A stretch of DNA of 41,876 nt from Methylocystaceae bacterium. Lineage in GTDB: Bacteria; Pseudomonadota; Alphaproteobacteria; Rhizobiales; Beijerinckiaceae. A program made the translations under genes and the position numbers. The stretch covers positions 1-41,876 of the forward strand of contig OMIO01000137.1 of assembly GCA_900299115.1 (NCBI GenBank), in the 5' to 3' direction. This document shows positions 26,669 through 35,417 of this stretch, piece after piece (position 1 is the first letter of the stretch; every line of letters begins with the position of its first letter). Under the pieces are notes generated by a model. It was not told the origin of the DNA. It worked only from the letters and a program-made list of their open reading frames with translations, and did not search any database.

Positions 26669-27679
26669 GTGGGCATCGTTATTCCGCTGGAAGAAAAAAA
26701 AGACGCAGGCCTCGACAGTCTAGTTGAACTGATCCGCCCAGATCTTGAACGCACAAATCAATTAATCATTCAGCGCACTGGCTCTGACGTCACCACTATA
26801 CCTGAAGTCGCGAACCATCTCATTTCAGCTGGCGGCAAAAGATTAAGGCCGATGCTCGTCCTCGCAACCGCGGGTATGTGCGGCTATAAAGGCGATGGCC
26901 ATCTCAAATTCGCTGCCGGCATCGAATTCATGCATACTGCAACGCTGTTGCATGATGATGTCGTTGACGAGTCAAATATGCGACGAGGCAAAATTGCCGC
27001 GCGGATGCTTTGGGGAAACCAAACCTGCGTGCTTGTTGGCGATTTTTTACTCGGACATGCTTTCAAGATGATGGTTGAGCCAGGGGCCATCGCGCCGCTG
27101 ACAGTAGTGTCTCAAGCTGCAGCCGTGATCGCCGAGGGTGAAATTCTTCAACTGAATGCGGCAAAAGACACGACCACGACTGAAGATGCCTATATGGGCG
27201 TCATTCGGCGTAAAACAGCTGAACTATTTGCCGCAGCAGCCGAAGTCGGGGTGATGCTTGCCGGAAAAGCCAAGGCAGACGAAGCTGCTGCGCGAAGTTA
27301 TGGCATGAATCTTGGCATTGCCTTTCAGCTCATTGATGATGCGCTAGATTATGGCGGCTCGTCAGCAAAACTTGGCAAAAACGTTGGCGACGACTTCCGC
27401 GAAGGTAAAATTACCCTGCCAGTTGTGCTTGCCTTTCGTCGCGGGAACGAAAAAGAACGCGAGTTTTGGCGGCGCACACTGGAAAAAGGCGAAATTTCTG
27501 AAGCCGATATTGAAACTGCATGCGGGCTGATGAAGAAGCATAAAGCATTAGACGATACAATCGAACGCGCCGCTCATTACGGCGCTATTGCACGCGACGC
27601 TATGGAAATATTCCCCGCTTCACCGTGGAAAAATGCGCTTCTGGAGGTCGTCGATTTTTGCATCGACAGAGTCTATTAG
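26669..27679 (+). CDS. Long-chain all-trans polyprenyl diphosphate synthase
   Basis: Trans-prenyltransferase of 336 residues that makes the isoprenoid tail of ubiquinone (octaprenyl/decaprenyl type, IspB-like; chain length cannot be read reliably). GGKRLRP is at 55-61, the first aspartate-rich motif DDVVD at 96-100, and the second DDALD at 223-227. The residues before the first motif are small or medium (MHTATLLH), consistent with long products. It starts at GTG 26669 behind a GGGGGT run. The ubiquinone made with it feeds the respiratory chain that ends in the oxidase encoded in this window. Confidence 0.93.
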   Translation: MGIVIPLEEKKDAGLDSLVELIRPDLERTNQLIIQRTGSDVTTIPEVANHLISAGGKRLRPMLVLATAGMCGYKGDGHLKFAAGIEFMHTATLLHDDVVDESNMRRGKIAARMLWGNQTCVLVGDFLLGHAFKMMVEPGAIAPLTVVSQAAAVIAEGEILQLNAAKDTTTTEDAYMGVIRRKTAELFAAAAEVGVMLAGKAKADEAAARSYGMNLGIAFQLIDDALDYGGSSAKLGKNVGDDFREGKITLPVVLAFRRGNEKEREFWRRTLEKGEISEADIETACGLMKKHKALDDTIERAAHYGAIARDAMEIFPASPWKNALLEVVDFCIDRVY

Positions 27680-27706
27680 ACTGGTTCATCAAAGCCCGCC
27701 AAAAGT

Positions 27707-27738
27707 AAAAGAGCGGCCTCAGGAGAGGCCGCTCTTTT
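27707..27738. terminator. Bidirectional intrinsic terminator
   Basis: AAAAGAGCGGCCT / AGGCCGCTCTTTT form a 13-bp perfect stem with a 6-base loop, with T-runs on both strands. It separates the convergent polyprenyl synthase and PsiF-repeat genes and should serve both. Confidence 0.9.
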
Positions 27739-27756
27739 CATGCGTAATATTTGTGC

Positions 27757-28011
27757 TTAGCGCTTCTTACAATCTGCAACAAAGTGTTTGCGTGCACGAC
27801 CCTTTAAAGCTTTAGCATCCGCTTCTGCGGCGCAGGTTTTTTCCGCATCTGCTTTTGCGGCAGGAGTTCCCGCGGCGGCGGCCTCTTCCTTCGCCTTTCC
27901 TGCGATCTCAGCAGGCGGAGCCCATTTTGTCTCGGCGAAAGCAGTTGCGCCAAGAACGCCAAGAGTTAAAAACGCGCCTGCGCTCAAATAAGCTAATTTC
28001 TTAAGTTTCAT
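27757..28011 (-). CDS. PsiF-repeat secreted protein
   Basis: Small exported protein (84 residues from the ATG at 28011). MKLKKLAYLSAGAFLTLG through TAFA is a clean signal peptide. The mature part is alanine- and lysine-rich and ends in one copy of the PsiF repeat: CAAEADAKALKG followed by ARKHFVADC, with its two cysteines. In enterobacteria psiF is induced by phosphate starvation, but the function is unknown and no Pho box is evident here. The frame extends to 28074, but those extra residues lie before a proper signal peptide. The leader contains a 6-bp hairpin (ATCGCC/GGCGAT, 28043-28058). Confidence 0.82.
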   Translation of the reverse strand: MKLKKLAYLSAGAFLTLGVLGATAFAETKWAPPAEIAGKAKEEAAAAGTPAAKADAEKTCAAEADAKALKGRARKHFVADCKKR

Positions 28012-28492
28012 TCGCTGCCACTCACTTATTGTTAGGGGGGACATCGCCCTGAGGCGATCTCTCCTACAGTTCATATCTAATCGAGTCTAAATATTTTGTC
28101 GCCCATCTCAAATAGACAGTCAGCAAAGTTTCCACAATGTATACAGCAAAACCAACAAAAGGTTCTATCTTTACTCAGCCAATAATCAATCATTCATGAA
28201 GTTATCAGTGATAGGGCGCCCTATGCTGCGATGCACTCGTTGATAAAGAGCGCCCAACATTGAAAGAAAACTCTTGTTATCATGGAGGCTCCCTCCCATA
28301 AAACTCACAAAGGCTCTAGAGCGCTCCGTGAGCTAGAGACCTAGATTACAAAAAAATTGAATTGTTTTGGGTCATTTTAATCTTGAAGAACAGGAACGTG
28401 TGAACTCCGCGAATGGTTGCTGTTGACCACAGCCAACGCACACGGCCGAGTCCTAAAAATAAGACATAAGGATCGGCACAGGGAAAAACATC
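28012..28492. other. AT-rich structured intergenic region
   Basis: About 480 bases between the PsiF-repeat gene and oligopeptidase B contain no convincing gene. They do contain a 14-base perfect palindrome ATAGGGCGCCCTAT (28211-28224), a distal GCGCCC (28250-28255) able to pair with it, GGAGG/CCTCC around 28283-28296, and an interrupted CTCTAG/CTAGAG repeat around 28312-28340. These could be operators or a structured leader. No known RNA family was recognised. Confidence 0.5.
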
Positions 28493-30652
28493 ATGCGAGA
28501 GCATAAACCGCCAAGAAAAACCAATGCAAAAAAACAAAGCCAATATTTTGATATCAGCCCAAGCGCACCAAATGCAGAAAAAAAACCAACTTTTAGTCAG
28601 ACTCATGGAGAAGATCGACTGGATGATTATGCCTGGCTCGCAGCAACCAACTGGCGTGAAGCCTTACAAGATCCAGATATCCTACCAAAAAATATTAAAG
28701 ATTTAATTGAAGCAGAAAACGATTACTGCGAACAAGTTATTAAACCACTCGATGCATTACGCAAAACGCTTATAACCGAGATGCGCGGCCGCATCAAAGA
28801 AGCCGACGCAGAGCCGCCAGATTTTGACGGCTGTTATGAATATTATGAAAAATTTCAAGAGCATGCTGAGTACCCGCTCTATTGCCGCCGCCTCCGCGGC
28901 GATAGCAGAGAAACAATTCTACTCGACATAGAAACAAGGGCGCAGAACAAAGATTTTTTCGATATTGGAGAAATAGTTCATTCACCGGACCATTCGCAAC
29001 TAGCCTGGAGCGTTGATGAAAATGGTTGTGAAATGTTTAAAATTTATACCCGAAAAATTAGCGAAGATGACGATCGCACTGACGAAGTATGCAGCACTGA
29101 TGGAGCCATTGTCTGGAACACGAGCTCTCAGGCGTTTTATTACGTTTTTGTAGACGAAAATCACCGCCCATCACAAGTAAGGCACCATACCATTGGCGCT
29201 AATCCCACAACTGATAAATTAATTCTTGATGAGATTGATAGCGCCTGGTCTATCTCGCTCAGTCAAAGCAGATGTCGTAATTATGGCATTATTACACTTT
29301 ATGGTCATGAGGCGACTGAGTGCTGGCTTATCAACTTAAATAATGAAATTTCATCACCACAGCTCGTTGCTAGACGTCAAAACAGATTAAGATATGAAGT
29401 CGAGCCGCACGGAGATCTGCTCTACATCCTAAATAATGACGGAGGGGCGGATGATTTTCAGATTTCAATTGCTCCCTTGGACCAGCCTGAAAGCAATTAT
29501 TGGCAAAAAATTATTAATCATGAACCGGGCTTCATGATAACGTCAATGACGATTTTCAATAATTTTCTTGTTTGGATAAAACACAATAATACAATACCAG
29601 CGCTCTATATCCGCGAACTTTCCTCACAAGCCCAGCATATCCTCACTTTTGATGAATCCGCCTATGTTCTTGAACTCTCTCCGGGCTTTGAATTCAATAC
29701 GAATATTTTAAGATTTACATATTCTTCTCCTAAAACTCCCGAAGAAACCTATGATTATAACATGGTGACGCAAGAACGCGTTTTATTAAAAAAACAGGAG
29801 ATCCCCTCTGGCTACGAACCAAATGACTATGTCACCTTGCGCCTTTTTGCGCCAACGCCGGACAGAGAGCTGATCCCAGTAACCTTGTTATACAATAAAA
29901 AATTTAAACAAGGAGAAAATACGCCCTTGTTGCTCTATGGCTATGGAGCCTATGGCTATAGCGTCGAAGCTACTTTTGACGAAAATATTTTATCTCTCAT
30001 TGATCGCGGTTTTATTTACGCAATTGCACATGTACGGGGCGGCTGCGAAAAGGGGTGGCGATGGTATACTGAAGGCAAATTGGCGAATAAAAAAAATAGT
30101 TTTTCCGATTATATTACCGTTGCAAAATTTCTCATTGATACAGGTTATACCTATTCAGGAGGCATAATTGCCCAAGGCGCCTCAGCCGGCGGCATGCTAA
30201 TGGGCGTAATCGTTAATCAAGAGCCAGCACTTTTTGCGGGAGTAATCGCCGGCGTGCCTTTCGTAGATGTCTTAAATACCATGCTAAGAGATGACTTGCC
30301 CTTAACGCCCCCCGAATGGCTGGAATGGGGAAACCCTATTAACGACGCGACGGTTTTTCACGAAATTTCTTCTTATTCTCCTTACGATAATGTCAAACAG
30401 CAATTATATCCGCCAATCTTGTGTATCGCGGGGATTTCTGACAGCCGCGTCACTTATTGGGAACCTCTAAAATGGGTCTCGAAAATACGCGCTCTGATGC
30501 AGGGAGGCGGCCCAATATTGCTGATGACCCATCTTGAATCGGGTCACTCTGGGGCCTCAGGTCGCTTTAAAGCGCTTTCTGATGTTGCTTTGGAATTTGC
30601 TTTTGCGATCGCCTGCGTTCACACCTCGATGAAAGCATCCCAACACAGCTAA
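28493..30652 (+). CDS. Oligopeptidase B (prolyl oligopeptidase family S9A)
   Basis: Serine peptidase of 719 residues that cleaves short peptides after basic residues, normally cytosolic (no signal peptide is visible). The N-terminal two-thirds is the beta-propeller, opening with the HGEDRLDDYAWL motif of the family (39-50). The catalytic domain begins near residue 440 and has GYGAYGYS, the nucleophile S564 in GASAGGMLMG, D650 in ISDSRV and H685 in HLESGHSG. Length and motifs match PtrB. The gene is strikingly AT-rich compared with smc or the Fo genes, and its upstream region is structured, which hints at transfer or relaxed selection. It is 38 bases before the MetY gene and may be cotranscribed with it. 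Confidence 0.9.
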   Translation: MREHKPPRKTNAKKQSQYFDISPSAPNAEKKPTFSQTHGEDRLDDYAWLAATNWREALQDPDILPKNIKDLIEAENDYCEQVIKPLDALRKTLITEMRGRIKEADAEPPDFDGCYEYYEKFQEHAEYPLYCRRLRGDSRETILLDIETRAQNKDFFDIGEIVHSPDHSQLAWSVDENGCEMFKIYTRKISEDDDRTDEVCSTDGAIVWNTSSQAFYYVFVDENHRPSQVRHHTIGANPTTDKLILDEIDSAWSISLSQSRCRNYGIITLYGHEATECWLINLNNEISSPQLVARRQNRLRYEVEPHGDLLYILNNDGGADDFQISIAPLDQPESNYWQKIINHEPGFMITSMTIFNNFLVWIKHNNTIPALYIRELSSQAQHILTFDESAYVLELSPGFEFNTNILRFTYSSPKTPEETYDYNMVTQERVLLKKQEIPSGYEPNDYVTLRLFAPTPDRELIPVTLLYNKKFKQGENTPLLLYGYGAYGYSVEATFDENILSLIDRGFIYAIAHVRGGCEKGWRWYTEGKLANKKNSFSDYITVAKFLIDTGYTYSGGIIAQGASAGGMLMGVIVNQEPALFAGVIAGVPFVDVLNTMLRDDLPLTPPEWLEWGNPINDATVFHEISSYSPYDNVKQQLYPPILCIAGISDSRVTYWEPLKWVSKIRALMQGGGPILLMTHLESGHSGASGRFKALSDVALEFAFAIACVHTSMKASQHS

Positions 30653-30689
30653 TCATACAATCAGCTTTTGAAGATCTAGGGAGTTTGGC

Positions 30690-31988
30690 ATGTCAGTTAA
30701 ATCAGATCATCCAGAAACAATCGCTCTTCATGCGGGATGGCGCGCAGACGCCTCAAATGGCGCTGTCGCTGTGCCAATCTATCAAACGACTTCTTATCAA
30801 TTCAAAGACACAGAACATGCCGCCAATCTCTTTGCTCTAAAGGAACTTGGGCAGATCTATACTCGAATCGGCAATCCTACGACGAGTGTTTTAGAAGAGC
30901 GGCTCGCCGTCTTAGAGGGCGGCGCCGCCGCGGTTGCGCTTGCATCGGGTCAAGCAGCCTCCGCTTTTTCGGTTCAAAATCTCGCAAAAGCCGGCGACAA
31001 TATTGTTTCGTCTACTGATCTTTACGGCGGCACCTGGAATCTCTTCGCCAATACACTCAAAGATCAAGGCGTCGAGGTTCGCTTTGTTGACCCAACAGAT
31101 CCCGAAAATTTCCGCCGCGCAACTGATTTGCGCACCCGAGCTTATTATGCGGAGACACTGCCCAACCCGAAACTCTGCGTCTTTCCAATTTCAGAGGTTG
31201 CAGCAATTGGCAAAGAATATGGAATACCGCTCATTGTCGATAATACCGCCGCCCCGCTTCTAGCGCGACCTTTCGATCACGGAGCTGCAATCATTGTCTA
31301 TTCGACGACAAAATACCTTGCGGGTCATGGCACCTCTATTGGCGGCATAATTATCGATAGCGGTAAGTTTGATTGGGAGAAAAACCCAGAGCGACAACCC
31401 GCTCTCACAACGCCGGATCCGAGCTATCATGGCGCAATCTGGGTAGAGGCTGTTAGATCAATCGGCCCCGTTGCCTATGCCATTAAAGCGCGCACTACAT
31501 TGCTACGTGATTTAGGCTCGGCGATCTCACCGTTCAATGCATTCTTAACCCTACAAGGCATCGAAACAATAACGCTGCGTATGGAGCGGCATGTCCAAAA
31601 TACCCAAAAAGTCGTGGAATTTCTTGAGAGTAAAAAGGAAATCGTCAGAATTATCTATCCCTCCAAACAAACAGGCGAAATGCGCAGACGCGCTGATAAA
31701 TATTTGACAGGAGGATACGGCGCACTGCTTGGTTTTGAATTAAAAGGCGGGATCGAGGCTGGCCGTCGTTTCATAGACGCGCTACAAATGTTTTACCATG
31801 TTGCAAATATTGGCGATGCACGCAGCCTTGCTATTCATCCTGCAACAACAACGCACTCTCAACTTGGCGAAGAAGCTCAGCTGGCTAGCGGCGTCACACC
31901 GGGCTATGTCAGACTTTCAATCGGGCTAGAGCACATTGACGATATCATTGCTGACTTAGAGCGCGGATTAAGGGCTGCTGATCAATGA
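30690..31988 (+). CDS. O-acetylhomoserine sulfhydrylase (MetY type)
   Basis: PLP-dependent Cys/Met metabolism enzyme of 432 residues. The length and segments such as ETIALHAGWRAD, YTRIGNPTTSVLEERLAVLEGG and SLAIHPATTTHSQL identify the O-acetylhomoserine aminocarboxypropyltransferase branch, which makes homocysteine directly from sulfide. The PLP lysine is K208 in YSTTKYLAGHG. GGGAG lies before the ATG at 30690. A SAM-II riboswitch, common before methionine genes in alphaproteobacteria, does not fit in the 37-base gap and I could not see one. cobU converges on its 3' end with seven bases between. Confidence 0.93.
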   Translation: MSVKSDHPETIALHAGWRADASNGAVAVPIYQTTSYQFKDTEHAANLFALKELGQIYTRIGNPTTSVLEERLAVLEGGAAAVALASGQAASAFSVQNLAKAGDNIVSSTDLYGGTWNLFANTLKDQGVEVRFVDPTDPENFRRATDLRTRAYYAETLPNPKLCVFPISEVAAIGKEYGIPLIVDNTAAPLLARPFDHGAAIIVYSTTKYLAGHGTSIGGIIIDSGKFDWEKNPERQPALTTPDPSYHGAIWVEAVRSIGPVAYAIKARTTLLRDLGSAISPFNAFLTLQGIETITLRMERHVQNTQKVVEFLESKKEIVRIIYPSKQTGEMRRRADKYLTGGYGALLGFELKGGIEAGRRFIDALQMFYHVANIGDARSLAIHPATTTHSQLGEEAQLASGVTPGYVRLSIGLEHIDDIIADLERGLRAADQ

Positions 31989-31995
31989 TGCGCGC

Positions 31996-32511
31996 TCACT
32001 TAACAATAACGGGGTAACCAGCAACAATAAATCTCACGCTTTTGGCGATGCGCGCGACATCTTGGTGCAGCTGACCTGCAGCATCTCTGAAGGCGCGCGC
32101 CAAGGGATTTTCAGGAACAATAGATAGTCCAACCTCTGGCGAGACCACGACTGTTGGCGCTTGTCGTACAGACAAAGCGGCGCATAAATCCACGCGATCA
32201 GCAGCAAGATCCGCTCCATGCATCAATCTATTTGATACCCAGACGCCTAAACAATCAATCAATAGAGGTGATTTGTTTGGCGCTTCATGGATAGCTTTTG
32301 GCAAATCATGCGGCGCCTCGACTGTTTGCCAGCCGTCTTTCCGACGCGCCTGATGCAGGGCTATCCTTTGCTGCATTTCTTGATCGAAGGCCTGCGCAGT
32401 CGCGACATACACCCAGAGAGGTTCATGAAGTGTAATTAAGCTTTCCGCATAGACGCTTTTTCCTGATCTTGCGCCACCAAGAACAAGAACGAGATTGGCA
32501 TTCTCTTTCAT
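31996..32511 (-). CDS. cobU: Adenosylcobinamide kinase/adenosylcobinamide-phosphate guanylyltransferase
   Basis: Bifunctional CobU/CobP (171 residues): it phosphorylates adenosylcobinamide and then transfers GMP during nucleotide-loop assembly of cobalamin. The P-loop GGARSGKS is at 12-19, and RIALHQARRKDGWQTVEAP contains the histidine that is guanylated in the family. VVVSPEVGLSIVPENPLARAFRDAAG is diagnostic. Its ATG overlaps the cbiD stop by four bases, so cbiD-cobU is one translational unit. Confidence 0.95.
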   Translation of the reverse strand: MKENANLVLVLGGARSGKSVYAESLITLHEPLWVYVATAQAFDQEMQQRIALHQARRKDGWQTVEAPHDLPKAIHEAPNKSPLLIDCLGVWVSNRLMHGADLAADRVDLCAALSVRQAPTVVVSPEVGLSIVPENPLARAFRDAAGQLHQDVARIAKSVRFIVAGYPVIVK

Positions 32512-33617
32512 AGAACCGCGCTCTTAAAGGGAGAGCGCGCAAGCAGCCCTCCATCACGGTCAAATATTATGATTTCCAATTCTATTTCTCTTTTATCCAA
32601 AGCTTTAGCTGCTATGCGCCAAGCGTTGTGCGCTACGGGAAACGCGAGATCTATTCCGACTCCTTGACATAACTGCAAAGCCTCAAACGCTGTATTCGAT
32701 CCCTCAATCCGCTGCAGTGTATATTGATCAGCGCCAAGCTTTTTTGCGAAATGAGCGAGCTTAACGAGATCTACATGCGATCGCGCAGAATGCAGATCAA
32801 GACGACCCTGAGAGAGCTTGAGTATCTTTGCAAAACCGCCGCCAAGCGTCACGCGAGAAATTGGATGCGAACGGAGATATTTTAAAAACCCACCAACAAA
32901 ATCACCCATTTCAACTAACGCAGGTTCTGGCAATCTATAAAGCGCTTGAGCGGCTTTTTCTGATGTAACGCCTGTTGTCGCGGCCACGTGTTGAATGCCG
33001 ATTGCACGCGCTACATCAATGCTACGATGTATGCTGTCGATCCAAGCGGCACAGGAAAAGGGGATAACGACACCGGTCGTACCAAGGATAGAGAGACCGC
33101 CTATGATGCCTAGCCTTGCGTTCAACGTATGCCTGGCGCGGGCTTCCCCATCGGGAATAGAAATCTCAATTATCGCATCAGGCTCTACGCCTAATGCGCC
33201 AGCAGCCTCGCTGATGGCTTGGCGCATCATTGCCCGTGGAACCGGATTTATGGCTGGCTCTCCAGGGGGAACAGGCAACCCAGGGCGCGTGACAGTTCCA
33301 ACTCCTTCTCCAGCGCAAAAACTTACCCCAGAACCTCTCGACCCTCGCCGAACCGTGGCGCAGATCAAAGCGCCATGAGTCACATCAGGATCATCCCCGG
33401 CATCCTTGATAATGCCAACGCGACAAAAACCAACTCCTCGCTCGACCTCCGCCACAGCAAAAGCAACTCGATGGCCAGATGGCAAGACGATTTCTACAGG
33501 GTCAGGCGGCGCATCGCCGCTCACCAAGCCCTCGAAGGCCGCGCGGGCGGCGGCTGTCGCACAGGCGCCTGTTGTCCACCCTCGGCGCAAAGTTCTATTT
33601 TCTGTAAATTCCCCCAT
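32508..33617 (-). CDS. cbiD: Cobalt-precorrin-5B C1-methyltransferase CbiD
   Basis: CbiD (369 residues) methylates C1 of the corrin ring during cobalamin synthesis. The N-terminal LRRGWTTGACATAAARAA, the GIIKDAGDDPDVTHGALI motif and GTTGVVIPFSCAAW are characteristic. It occurs with cobU in a minus-strand pair, while cobD lies on the plus strand just beyond ybhB. Only these three cobalamin genes are in the window, so the rest of the pathway must be elsewhere. The 119-base gap to ybhB has no cobalamin riboswitch. Confidence 0.95.
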   Translation of the reverse strand: MGEFTENRTLRRGWTTGACATAAARAAFEGLVSGDAPPDPVEIVLPSGHRVAFAVAEVERGVGFCRVGIIKDAGDDPDVTHGALICATVRRGSRGSGVSFCAGEGVGTVTRPGLPVPPGEPAINPVPRAMMRQAISEAAGALGVEPDAIIEISIPDGEARARHTLNARLGIIGGLSILGTTGVVIPFSCAAWIDSIHRSIDVARAIGIQHVAATTGVTSEKAAQALYRLPEPALVEMGDFVGGFLKYLRSHPISRVTLGGGFAKILKLSQGRLDLHSARSHVDLVKLAHFAKKLGADQYTLQRIEGSNTAFEALQLCQGVGIDLAFPVAHNAWRIAAKALDKREIELEIIIFDRDGGLLARSPFKSAVL

Positions 33618-33736
33618 GAGCTCTTTTAACGCGAACCAACCAAAAGAGCGAAATGCAACTCTCTGGCTGCAAAGTGGGCGACATCCAGTTTACTAGCTAT
33701 TAAAAGAATTATTCCTTCATCACTGGAAACCATTTC

Positions 33737-34294
33737 ATGACGCGCCAGAGTTTACTCACCCTCCCCTTCGCTACCCTCGCAAGAGACGACGCAAGAGGGG
33801 CTGTTGCTTTCCATCTTAAAAGCAAAGATCTCGCTGATGGCGAACGAATCGCCATGAAACATGTCTATAACGCCTTCGGCTGCGTCGGAGAGAATCTCTC
33901 CCCAGAACTCAGTTGGGACAACCCCCCAGTAGAAACGAAAAGCTTCGCTGTCATGGTTCACGATCCAGATGCGCCGACAGGCGGCGCCGGTTTCTGGCAC
34001 TGGATTGTCGTAGACATTCCCGCCGATATTCGTAATTTGCAACAAAACGCCGGCGCGGCGTCAGGGAAGCATTTACCCACTGGCGCACAAATGCTTGAAA
34101 CCGATTTCAGTGAAAAAGCATACGGTGGCCCCTGCCCGCCGCCGGGAGCGCCGCACCGATATGTCTTTACGATTTACGCCCTGAAAATCGATAAATTAGG
34201 TGATGCAGCGCTCGGCCGAACAGCTATTGCAGGTTTTACAATTGAACAAAACACTCTAGCGAAATCATCGCTTACAGGGTTTTTTGGGCGTTGA
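33737..34294 (+). CDS. YbhB/YbcL-type PEBP family protein
   Basis: Phosphatidylethanolamine-binding-protein (Raf-kinase-inhibitor-like) family member, 185 residues, close to bacterial YbhB. The anion-binding pocket is formed by DPDAP (76-80), FWHWIVVDIP (about 86-95) and GAPHRY (137-142), all present. No signal peptide is visible, so a cytosolic location is likely. The physiological role of bacterial members is unclear. Its TGA overlaps the TTG start of cobD, suggesting coupling with that gene rather than a role in cobalamin synthesis. Confidence 0.9.
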   Translation: MTRQSLLTLPFATLARDDARGAVAFHLKSKDLADGERIAMKHVYNAFGCVGENLSPELSWDNPPVETKSFAVMVHDPDAPTGGAGFWHWIVVDIPADIRNLQQNAGAASGKHLPTGAQMLETDFSEKAYGGPCPPPGAPHRYVFTIYALKIDKLGDAALGRTAIAGFTIEQNTLAKSSLTGFFGR

Positions 34295-35250
34295 ATTCAC
34301 TCATTATAACTCTGATTGCGCTGGCTCTTGAAGCCAGCGCTGGTTACCCATCCCGCATATTAGAGTCTATCGGCCATCCCGTGACTTGGATGGGAGTCTT
34401 AATTTCTAGGCTTGAAAACAAATTAAATGATGCATGCCTGGATTATAAAAGCCGGAGACTAAAAGGCTTCGTAGCGCTTTTTATACTTATCATCACAACA
34501 TTGTTGATGAGTTGCACAATATGCTTCATTTTAAATCTTTTCCCATTGGGTGCCTTAGTGACGGGAATTGTAGCATCAAGCTTCATGGCCCTGCGCAGTC
34601 TCGACCTCCATGTAAAGGCTGTAGCCGATGGACTCGACGCTTCTCTGGAAGAGGGTCGCGCAGCTGTTGGAAAGATCGTCGGTCGAGACGTTACATTATT
34701 AGATGAGACAGGCGTCGCCAGCGCTGCAATTGAAAGCTTGGCTGAGAATTTCTCCGATGGAGTCATTGCTCCTGCTCTCTATCTTGCATTATTTTCGCTT
34801 CCCGGAGCCGCAATTTATAAAGCTGTGAACACCGCTGACAGTATGATTGGTCATATGTCAGAGCGCTATGAGGCTTTTGGTTTTGCCGCCGCACGCTTGG
34901 ATGATCTTTTAAATCTTGTTCCAGCCAGAATGTCCGCAAGTCTTATCATTCTGGCTTCAGTCATTGCACCTGGCGCCTCAGCCAGCCAAGCTTTAAAATC
35001 TGCCTTGAGAGATGCGCCTCGCCATCTTTCCCCAAATGCAGGCTGGCCTGAGGCGGCAATGGCCGGCGCACTCGGCGTCTCTTTGGGGGGACCTCGCATT
35101 TACGCTGGGACTTTGATTCAAGGAACCAAGCTGGGAGATGGACCCTCCCCAGCAGGCTCAGTTGATATCAGGCGCGCGTTAAGCCTATATAGAAGCTCGG
35201 CGCTAATCTTTTGGATTTTACTAGCTATACCGGCTATTCTATCACATTAG
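34291..35250 (+). CDS. cobD: Adenosylcobinamide-phosphate synthase CobD/CbiB
   Basis: Membrane protein of 319 residues that attaches the aminopropanol linker to adenosylcobyric acid. Family features are GYPSRILESIGHPVTWMG near the start, SLAENFSDGVIAPALY, KAVNTADSMIGH and AMAGALGVSLGGPRIYAG. Several hydrophobic helices are visible. Translation starts at TTG 34291, overlapping the ybhB stop (TTGA), and no later start keeps the conserved N-terminus. It completes the late cobalamin set with cobU and cbiD on the other strand. Confidence 0.94.
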   Translation: MNSLIITLIALALEASAGYPSRILESIGHPVTWMGVLISRLENKLNDACLDYKSRRLKGFVALFILIITTLLMSCTICFILNLFPLGALVTGIVASSFMALRSLDLHVKAVADGLDASLEEGRAAVGKIVGRDVTLLDETGVASAAIESLAENFSDGVIAPALYLALFSLPGAAIYKAVNTADSMIGHMSERYEAFGFAAARLDDLLNLVPARMSASLIILASVIAPGASASQALKSALRDAPRHLSPNAGWPEAAMAGALGVSLGGPRIYAGTLIQGTKLGDGPSPAGSVDIRRALSLYRSSALIFWILLAIPAILSH

Positions 35251-35320
35251 CCGTCTTCTCCTAGCAGGCAGATTTTCCTGTCGACAACCAAGCGCGTTAA
35301 AAGACAATAAAGCTAAAAAT

Positions 35321-35349
35321 CTTGATGGGCTTGGCCCCAGTGACATATT
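35321..35349 (+). promoter_or_regulatory. Promoter of the PHA depolymerase gene
   Basis: CTTGAT (35321-35326), 17 bases, then CATATT (35344-35349) closely follow the alphaproteobacterial CTTGAC-N17-CTATAT pattern. The start near 35356 gives a leader of about 60 bases that contains the hairpin at 35386-35403. Confidence 0.55.
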
Positions 35350-35385
35350 GAAGGCGGCAAAACACGGCAGGATTGCGGCGAGTGA

Positions 35386-35403
35386 CGTCGGTTTAATCCG
35401 ACG
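35386..35403 (+). promoter_or_regulatory. Leader hairpin abutting the phaZ ribosome binding site
   Basis: CGTCGG / CCGACG form a 6-bp perfect stem with a TTTAAT loop. The last stem base (35403) is the first G of the GGAGG binding site (35403-35407), which is ten bases before the ATG at 35418. The structure could affect ribosome access or simply present the site. Confidence 0.45.
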
Positions 35404-35417
35404 GAGGAAGCGTCAGA

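Noticed and set aside
26554-26754. Minus frame between the TrmN6-like and polyprenyl synthase genes
   Set aside because: It overlaps the start of the synthase on the other strand and does not resemble the DUF2007 gene sometimes found here.
30653-30689. SAM-II riboswitch before the MetY gene
   Set aside because: The gap is only 37 bases and no pseudoknot-like pairing was seen.
33618-33736. Cobalamin riboswitch between cbiD and ybhB
   Set aside because: The gap is too short for the class and no B12-box-like conserved core was seen.
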